The notes under the pieces are model-generated. The model was not told the origin of the DNA. It made no database searches and worked only from the letters and a program-made list of their open reading frames with translations. A program made the translations under genes and the position numbers. From contig JALSNT010000444.1 of the NCBI GenBank assembly GCA_026986885.1, positions 1-9,488 on the forward strand: 9,488 bases of DNA, read 5' to 3'. Of the stretch, positions 5,058 to 9,488 are shown in pieces. Each line of letters opens with the position of its first letter. Positions within the stretch are counted from its first letter, which is position 1. This DNA is from Desulfobulbaceae bacterium (GTDB lineage: Bacteria > Desulfobacterota > Desulfobulbia > Desulfobulbales > Desulfobulbaceae).

Positions 5058-5948
5058 GTGAAAAAGATGAGTATTCGGCTGAAATATGTGCTGGTTTTTT
5101 TGTTGACCCTGGCCCTGGTCGGCGGGGCGTTCACCATTGGGCTGAACACCTTGCGCAAAGAGGTATTGCGCAATGAGGCGGAAGCTGTTGCCGATCAGGT
5201 TATTGCCTTTCGTGCCTGGGTGGCGGGCACCGGTATGGTTTGGGTGAACAAGCTGGCGCCGGATTTTCCCGACTGGCTTGCCGAAAGAAAATGTGCGGGC
5301 ACTACTTTTTATGGGAAAAACCCGGCCCTGGCCACCAGGGAGCTTTCCACCATCGCCAATAAAACGGCCATGCGGGCAACCTATCTGGTTACAAGTGATG
5401 AATATCGTCAACCCAAAAACCAGCCCGATGCCTTTGAAAAAGAGGCGATAGGGATATTTAAAGAGGATAAGGCACGGAAATTTGTCGACGGATATGTTGG
5501 AAATACCTATAGATATGCCCGGCCGATCTTTGTGAAAAAGAGTTGCCTCAAGTGTCACGGGCAACCAGAGGATGCGCCCAGGGAGGTTATTGAAAAGTAT
5601 GGCAGCGAAAAGGCCTTTGGGTATAAGGTCGGTGATGTTCGCGGTATTGTCAGCGTAAAGCTGCCGACCCAGAGCTGGCAGGATCTGTTGATGATCTTTG
5701 CCAATCCCGTTGCCATCGGCATGATTGTTTTTGCGTTTCTTGTGAATTTTCTGTTCACCCAGAATGTGATCATCAAGCGTTTAGGGAAGTTGACCAGTGA
5801 CGTTACCGCCATTGCCAAGGGTAAGTTATCGACGCCCCTGCAGTATACCGATCCTAAAAAATCAAATGATGAGATCGATCATGCCTACCATGCGGTTGAC
5901 CTGCTGAAGAAAAGTATGAATATCCTCTTGAAAAGGTTGAAGAAATAG
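5058..5948 (+). CDS. Membrane c-type heme sensor: DUF3365 (Tll0287-like) ectodomain plus HAMP, no output domain
   Basis: A 296-residue protein with an uncleaved-looking N-terminal membrane span (about residues 10-30, YVLVFLLTLALVGGAFTIGL). A periplasmic domain of about 175 residues follows, then a second span (about 210-233) and a cytoplasmic HAMP-like linker (VIIKRLGKLTSDVTAIAKG, then a polar helix ending in MNILLKRLKK). The ectodomain has the DUF3365 pattern, including NKTAMRATYLVTSDEYRQP, YRYARPIF and the heme c attachment motif CLKCH at C163, C166 and H167. Related domains head redox- or ligand-sensing kinases, cyclases and chemoreceptors. Here the chain ends right after HAMP, so there is no kinase, GGDEF or methyl-accepting output. 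It may signal through a separate partner. The gene stands alone on the plus strand and converges on the hyp operon. A role in redox sensing is inference. Confidence 0.85.
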   Translation: MKKMSIRLKYVLVFLLTLALVGGAFTIGLNTLRKEVLRNEAEAVADQVIAFRAWVAGTGMVWVNKLAPDFPDWLAERKCAGTTFYGKNPALATRELSTIANKTAMRATYLVTSDEYRQPKNQPDAFEKEAIGIFKEDKARKFVDGYVGNTYRYARPIFVKKSCLKCHGQPEDAPREVIEKYGSEKAFGYKVGDVRGIVSVKLPTQSWQDLLMIFANPVAIGMIVFAFLVNFLFTQNVIIKRLGKLTSDVTAIAKGKLSTPLQYTDPKKSNDEIDHAYHAVDLLKKSMNILLKRLKK

Positions 5949-5965
5949 TATCACAACAGGATCCG

Positions 5966-5988
5966 GCGCCGGGGAACTCTCCCGGCGC
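5966..5988. terminator. GC-rich hairpin between convergent sensor and hypE genes
   Basis: GCGCCGGG (5966-5973) pairs perfectly with CCCGGCGC (5981-5988) around a seven-base loop, 17 bases after the sensor stop codon and 39 bases beyond the hypE stop. A second perfect palindrome, CCGCATGCGG, lies at 5992-6001. Position between convergent genes suggests a shared, bidirectional transcription end. There is no proper T-run on either side, so Rho-independent action is uncertain. Confidence 0.5.
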
Positions 5989-6027
5989 ATTCCGCATGCG
6001 GGTATTTTGCGCGCAGCTAAATTGCCT

Positions 6028-7038
6028 TCAGCATATTCTCGGCAGCGGTTCACCGGTAAGGGGTTCCACAAGCCTTGTCCCGCCTGCTGCCGTGGTCAAA
6101 ACCACCCGGCCCGGATATTTTTTTGTTACCCTGCCGATGATACGGCTCTTGCTTCCCTCCTTGATCGAGCGCATGGCGCGCAACACCTCATCCGCCCGTT
6201 TTTGATCAGCGATGACCATGCATTTTCCCTCGTTGGCAAGATAGAGCGGGTCCAGGCCCATCAGTTCGCATGCGGCCCGCACTGCCGGCCGCATGGGGAT
6301 TTTTTCTTCATCAATTGCCAGGCATAAATTGGTGCCGCGGGCAATTTCGCTTAAGGTCGTTCCCAGTCCACCCCTGGTGGGATCACGCATGGTGTGAATC
6401 TCTGCGGGGGCCGTTTCCAGAATCTTGCGGACAAGAAAATGCAGCGGCCGGGTGTCGCTTTGCAGGTTGCCGCCGACCTGCAATCCCTCACGATTGGTGA
6501 GGATGGTAATGCCGTGGTCGGCCAGGGTGCCGGAGAGCAGGATAATATCGCCCTCTTTGACGCGGCCGGCAGAAATTTCAATACCCTCTCCAATAATACC
6601 GATCCCTGAAGTGTTGATAAATATTTTATCGGCCTTGCCCCTGGGTACCACCTTGGTGTCACCGGTAACCACCGGCACCCCGGCGTAGTCACAGGCCCCG
6701 GCAACACTTTGTATAATGCGCTCAAGGTCAGCAAGGGGAAATCCTTCCTCAAGGATACAGCCAAGGCTGATGGCGAGCGGCTTTGCGCCCTGCATGGCCA
6801 GGTCGTTGATGGTGCCGTTGACCGCTAATTCGCCGATATTGCCGCCCGGGAAAAAGATGGGATCCACCACATAACTGTCGGTTGTCAGCGCAATCCTGCC
6901 GTCCTGTTGCGGCAGGACGGCGGCGTCTTCCAGTTGCCGGAGGACGGGATCGCGCAGATATTTAAGAAAAAGCGAGGAGACCAACTGCTGCCCGGCCAGT
7001 CCGCCGCTGCCGTGGTCCAGGGTTACATGCGTATTCAT
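6028..7038 (-). CDS. hypE: HypE, carbamoyl dehydratase of [NiFe]-hydrogenase maturation
   Basis: HypE receives a carbamoyl group from HypF on its C-terminal cysteine and, using ATP, dehydrates it to the thiocyanate that supplies the cyanide ligands of the hydrogenase iron. The 336-residue product has the AIRS/PurM-type fold signatures in order: HGSGG near residue 9, FFPGGNIGELAVNGTINDLA at about 62-81, VTGDTKVV near 123, MRDPTRGGLGTTLSEIA near 216, and NEGKCMVI near 270. It ends exactly in PRIC, which carries the acceptor Cys336. Length and ending are typical, so it is complete and should be functional. Its ATG overlaps the hypD stop by four bases (ATGA at 7038-7035), with GGAGG at 7050-7046 as ribosome binding site. 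It is the last gene of the operon and acts in the cytoplasm. Confidence 0.97.
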   Translation of the reverse strand: MNTHVTLDHGSGGLAGQQLVSSLFLKYLRDPVLRQLEDAAVLPQQDGRIALTTDSYVVDPIFFPGGNIGELAVNGTINDLAMQGAKPLAISLGCILEEGFPLADLERIIQSVAGACDYAGVPVVTGDTKVVPRGKADKIFINTSGIGIIGEGIEISAGRVKEGDIILLSGTLADHGITILTNREGLQVGGNLQSDTRPLHFLVRKILETAPAEIHTMRDPTRGGLGTTLSEIARGTNLCLAIDEEKIPMRPAVRAACELMGLDPLYLANEGKCMVIADQKRADEVLRAMRSIKEGSKSRIIGRVTKKYPGRVVLTTAAGGTRLVEPLTGEPLPRIC

Positions 7039-8135
7039 GACTGTTCCTCCAGGGCGCCGTATCTATGCCAGGCGGCGCAGGTTCCCTCACTTGATACCAT
7101 GCAGGGGCCGACCGGGTTGCCGGGGGTGCATCGTTTGCCGAACAGGGGGCACTGGCGGGGTTGGCAAAGCCCTTTAAGGATTTCGCCGCAGCGGCAGCCC
7201 TTTGGTTCAATAGATGGTTCCGGGCGCAGGTCCAGTTCCCTGGTGATGTCAAAGGACGCGTAGCCGTCTTTCAGGGCCAGGCCGCTTGCCGGGATAACTC
7301 CAAGGCCCCGCCATTCGGCATCGGTCGGCGTGAATATCTCTTCGACCACGGCCCGGGCCTTTTCATTGCCCCTGCCGGTCACGGCGCGATTATAGCAGTT
7401 GTCGACAACGGGTTTTCCTGATTGGACCTGATTAACCAGAGAGAGGATGGCGGTGAGGATATCCGTTGGCTCAAAACCCGCCACCGCGCAGGCAAGATTG
7501 TAGTTGTCGACCAGAAAACGGAAACTGTCCGCTCCGGAAATGATGCTGACGTGACCGGGGCAGAGCAGGCCGTCTATCTGCAGGTCCTGATCCTGCATCA
7601 GCATTGCCAGCGGCGGCGGCATGATTTTATTGGCCGGGAAGATAAAAAAGTTGTCAACGCCCTGACGCTCGGCTTCCAGAATCGTGGCGGCAATGGTCGG
7701 GGTCGTGGTTTCAAAGCCGACGCTTAAAAAAACCACCATCTGTTCCGGTTCTTTTGCGGCCAGGGTCAGTGCATCCATGGGCGAGTAGACGATGCGAACG
7801 TCTGCACCTCGCGCCCCGGCATCGGCCAGTGAGCCGTTTTTTCCGGGTACCCGGATCATGTCGCCAAAGGTGGTGATGGTCACGCCCGGTCTTTTTGCCA
7901 GGTTAACAAAGGCATCAATGACACCGGTGGGAGTAACGCAGACAGGACAGCCGGGGCCGGAGACGAGCTGGAGCCATTTGGGCAGCATATTGCGGATACC
8001 GTGCCGGAAAATCGACATGGTATGGGTGCCGCAGACCTCCATGAGGCGGATCGGCCTGTCGCGGGAAATTGTATGGAGCTGCTCGCTCAGGGTTCGCACC
8101 ATTTCCCTGTTTCGGTACTCATCAATATACTTCAT
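7035..8135 (-). CDS. hypD: HypD, [4Fe-4S] scaffold protein for Fe(CN)2CO assembly
   Basis: HypD together with HypC carries the iron on which the two cyanides and the carbon monoxide are placed before transfer to the hydrogenase large subunit. The 366-residue protein shows the family hallmarks: MEVCGTHTM with Cys35, SGPGCPVCVTP with Cys63 and Cys66, and GFETTTPT near 147. A cysteine-rich C-terminus (CRCGEILKGLC, CPLFGKRC, GPCMVSSEGTC, about residues 317-353) includes the ligands of the [4Fe-4S] cluster used for redox chemistry. Full length, with no missing motif. The start overlaps the hypC stop by four bases (8135-8132, ATGA), and a GGAAG-type ribosome binding site lies in the end of hypC, which indicates coupled translation. 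Cytoplasmic. Confidence 0.97.
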   Translation of the reverse strand: MKYIDEYRNREMVRTLSEQLHTISRDRPIRLMEVCGTHTMSIFRHGIRNMLPKWLQLVSGPGCPVCVTPTGVIDAFVNLAKRPGVTITTFGDMIRVPGKNGSLADAGARGADVRIVYSPMDALTLAAKEPEQMVVFLSVGFETTTPTIAATILEAERQGVDNFFIFPANKIMPPPLAMLMQDQDLQIDGLLCPGHVSIISGADSFRFLVDNYNLACAVAGFEPTDILTAILSLVNQVQSGKPVVDNCYNRAVTGRGNEKARAVVEEIFTPTDAEWRGLGVIPASGLALKDGYASFDITRELDLRPEPSIEPKGCRCGEILKGLCQPRQCPLFGKRCTPGNPVGPCMVSSEGTCAAWHRYGALEEQS

Positions 8136-8395
8136 GATCCGTTTTCTTCCCCCATGGATTCGGCAAGCTCCCGCATGAGCTGCAGGTTGATCTCCGCGTT
8201 TGCCGCATCCAGACAGTTAATGGCAAATCCGGCATGGATGATAAGATAGTCACCGATTTCCGGGGAACGGTCCACCAGATCCAGCCGCACCTCTTTCTGC
8301 ATACCGTCGGCATCAACAACGGCTGTGGCCGGGTCCATCAGGCTGTCGCCGCCGCCTTTGATTTCAATGACCCGCATGGGGATGGCAAGACACAT
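8132..8395 (-). CDS. hypC: HypC, small hydrogenase maturation chaperone
   Basis: The 87-residue protein starts MCLAIPMRV, the HypC/HupF signature. After removal of the initiator Met, Cys2 becomes the N-terminal residue that binds iron with HypD and later contacts the hydrogenase large-subunit precursor. The rest is the usual small beta-barrel (VRLDLVDRSPEIGDYLIIHAGFAIN reads as its core in two parts) and a short C-terminal helix rich in Leu and Glu. The ATG at 8395 has AGAGGA (8409-8404) as ribosome binding site with 8 bases of spacing. It lies 46 bases after the hypF stop and overlaps hypD by four bases. Length is within the normal range, so it is complete. Confidence 0.96.
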   Translation of the reverse strand: MCLAIPMRVIEIKGGGDSLMDPATAVVDADGMQKEVRLDLVDRSPEIGDYLIIHAGFAINCLDAANAEINLQLMRELAESMGEENGS

Positions 8396-8441
8396 TTTTG
8401 TTTTCCTCTGTATTTTTTTTGATTGCAGATGAGCAAAACGC

Positions 8442-9488
8442 TCAATTCAGGTTCGATAATCCGGCAACGTATGCCTGGCCAAGGGCAATGCCGCCGTCGT
8501 TTACCGGGATGGCGTTGCCGGTATATACCGTGAAATTTCGCCGGACAAGTCCGTCGGTCAGCAGTGTCAATAAAAAATTATTCTGAAAGCAGCCGCCGCC
8601 CAGCAGAATTTTTGTCTCGCCTGCTGCCGGTGATTCCGGGGAACCGGTAAGGGAGACTATAATCTCTATGCAGGAGCGTACAAGCCATTGGTGGAAAAAA
8701 CAGGCAAGATGGCTGACGGGTACTCCCCTTTCCAGATCTGCAAGCAGCCAATGAATAAGTGGGCCGTATTCGATAAGAACCATTTTGTTTTCGTTGGATA
8801 TTGTCGCCCGGTAACGTCTCCCTGTCTGCCCACTGACACCGTTGTTGTCCGCCTGCCTGGCCTGATGCTCAAGCTCCATGGCCGCCTGGCCTTCAAAATC
8901 GACTTCCTGTCGGATGCCGAGCAGGGCCGCCACCCCGTCAAAAAGACGGCCTACGCTTGAGCAGACCGGGCTGTTGATCTTCTTTTCCATCATCTCCGCC
9001 AGCAGGCGTCGTGTTTGTTTGTCAATAGTGCGCAGGGTGCGGGGCAGGGCGGCCAGGTCGGTAATGTCCATGCCCGTCCCGGCAAGCAGTGACAGGGCAA
9101 GCCGCCATATCTCTCTGGTTGCCCGATCACCTCCGGGAAGGGTAAAGGGGGAGAGGTGGCCGACCCTTGTGCAGGATGCTCCCCGGACGTGCAGAAATTC
9201 CCCGCCCCAGATGGTGTTGTCAGCGCCGAGACCGGCGCCGTCGAAAATAACGGCCAGCCCTTTGGTGATGCCATGCTCGGCCATGATGGCTCTTGCATGG
9301 GCGTGATGGTGCTGCACCTTGATACAGGGCAGATTCAATGCGGCCGCATAGCGGCTGCTCAGGTAATCGGGATGCAGGTCGCAGGCGACGCACCGGGGGC
9401 GGATCTGCAACAGTGCCTGCAGGTGGCGGACGGATTCTTTGAAAAAAACAAGATTGTCCGGTCCCTTGAGATCGCCGATATGCTGACT
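8442..9488 (-). CDS. hypF: HypF, carbamoyltransferase, C-terminal half only (5' end outside window)
   Basis: HypF uses carbamoyl phosphate and ATP to make carbamoyl-adenylate and transfers the carbamoyl group to HypE. The frame is open to the right edge: the first visible residues are SQHIGDLKGPDNLVFFKES. About 348 residues are present of a family size near 750, so the acylphosphatase, zinc-finger and YrdC domains lie outside. Visible is the end of the YrdC-to-Kae1 linker and the Kae1-like domain: VACDLHPDYLSSRYA, the metal-binding HHHAH at about visible residues 60-64, IFDGAGLGADNTIWGGEF, LLGGGCFQNN and NDGGIALGQAYVAG near the end. FDGAGLGADN differs a little from the more usual DGTGYG.D form. 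The stop is TGA at 8444-8442. An internal TTG at 9410 is not a real start, since homology continues upstream of it. First visible gene of the operon. Confidence 0.96.
   Translation of the reverse strand, partial: SQHIGDLKGPDNLVFFKESVRHLQALLQIRPRCVACDLHPDYLSSRYAAALNLPCIKVQHHHAHARAIMAEHGITKGLAVIFDGAGLGADNTIWGGEFLHVRGASCTRVGHLSPFTLPGGDRATREIWRLALSLLAGTGMDITDLAALPRTLRTIDKQTRRLLAEMMEKKINSPVCSSVGRLFDGVAALLGIRQEVDFEGQAAMELEHQARQADNNGVSGQTGRRYRATISNENKMVLIEYGPLIHWLLADLERGVPVSHLACFFHQWLVRSCIEIIVSLTGSPESPAAGETKILLGGGCFQNNFLLTLLTDGLVRRNFTVYTGNAIPVNDGGIALGQAYVAGLSNLN

Noticed and set aside
4944..5564. 206-codon minus-strand frame opposite the heme sensor gene
   Set aside because: It is a shadow of the sensor gene, whose CXXCH motif, spans and ribosome binding site are clear. 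The antisense product has no recognisable features.

Overview
The window suggests a Gram-negative, anaerobic, sulfur- or metal-cycling bacterium, most likely a deltaproteobacterium (Desulfobacterota, perhaps Desulfobulbaceae-like). This rests on a [NiFe]-hydrogenase maturation operon, a membrane sensor with a single c-type heme motif and DUF3365-like ectodomain, a TauE/SafE transporter, an Asp-box beta-propeller protein and moderate base composition. No ribosomal marker is present, so the taxonomy is inference.

Layout. 1-1074 (+): 3' part of a large Asp-box (BNR) propeller protein, open to the left edge. 1063-1437: degenerate copy of a segment that recurs at 3904-4752. It keeps only the last 65 codons of a methyltransferase. 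1589-2128 (+): unrecognised helical protein of 179 residues. 2129-2891: gene-free, with palindromic repeats and the apparent tail of a lost gene. 2892-3644 (+): TauE/SafE-family permease. 3645-3961: gene-free, with a large stem-loop and another palindromic repeat. 3962-4627 (+): intact class I SAM-dependent methyltransferase, the parent-type copy of the 1.1-1.3 kb remnant. 4628-5057: shared 3' tail, small repeats and the leader of the next gene. 5058-5948 (+): DUF3365-like c-heme sensor with a HAMP region and no output domain. 6028-9488 (-): tightly packed hypF(partial)-hypC-hypD-hypE operon, convergent with the sensor across a GC-rich hairpin.

How the genes work together. HypF makes the carbamoyl group and passes it to the C-terminal Cys of HypE, which dehydrates it to thiocyanate. 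The HypC-HypD complex receives the cyanide on iron and builds the Fe(CN)2CO unit of [NiFe]-hydrogenase. The four genes are one pathway and two of the three junctions are 4-base ATGA overlaps. No comparable link joins the genes of the left half. That part looks like an accessory or scrambled region with direct repeats, palindromes, a partial gene duplication and gene remnants.

I found no CRISPR array, tRNA, rRNA, complete insertion sequence or convincing new defence system. The most interesting material is the repeat architecture around the methyltransferase: an internally deleted duplicate with short homology at the deletion edges, a bracketing 19-base direct repeat, and a 3' hairpin with one covarying base pair between the copies.
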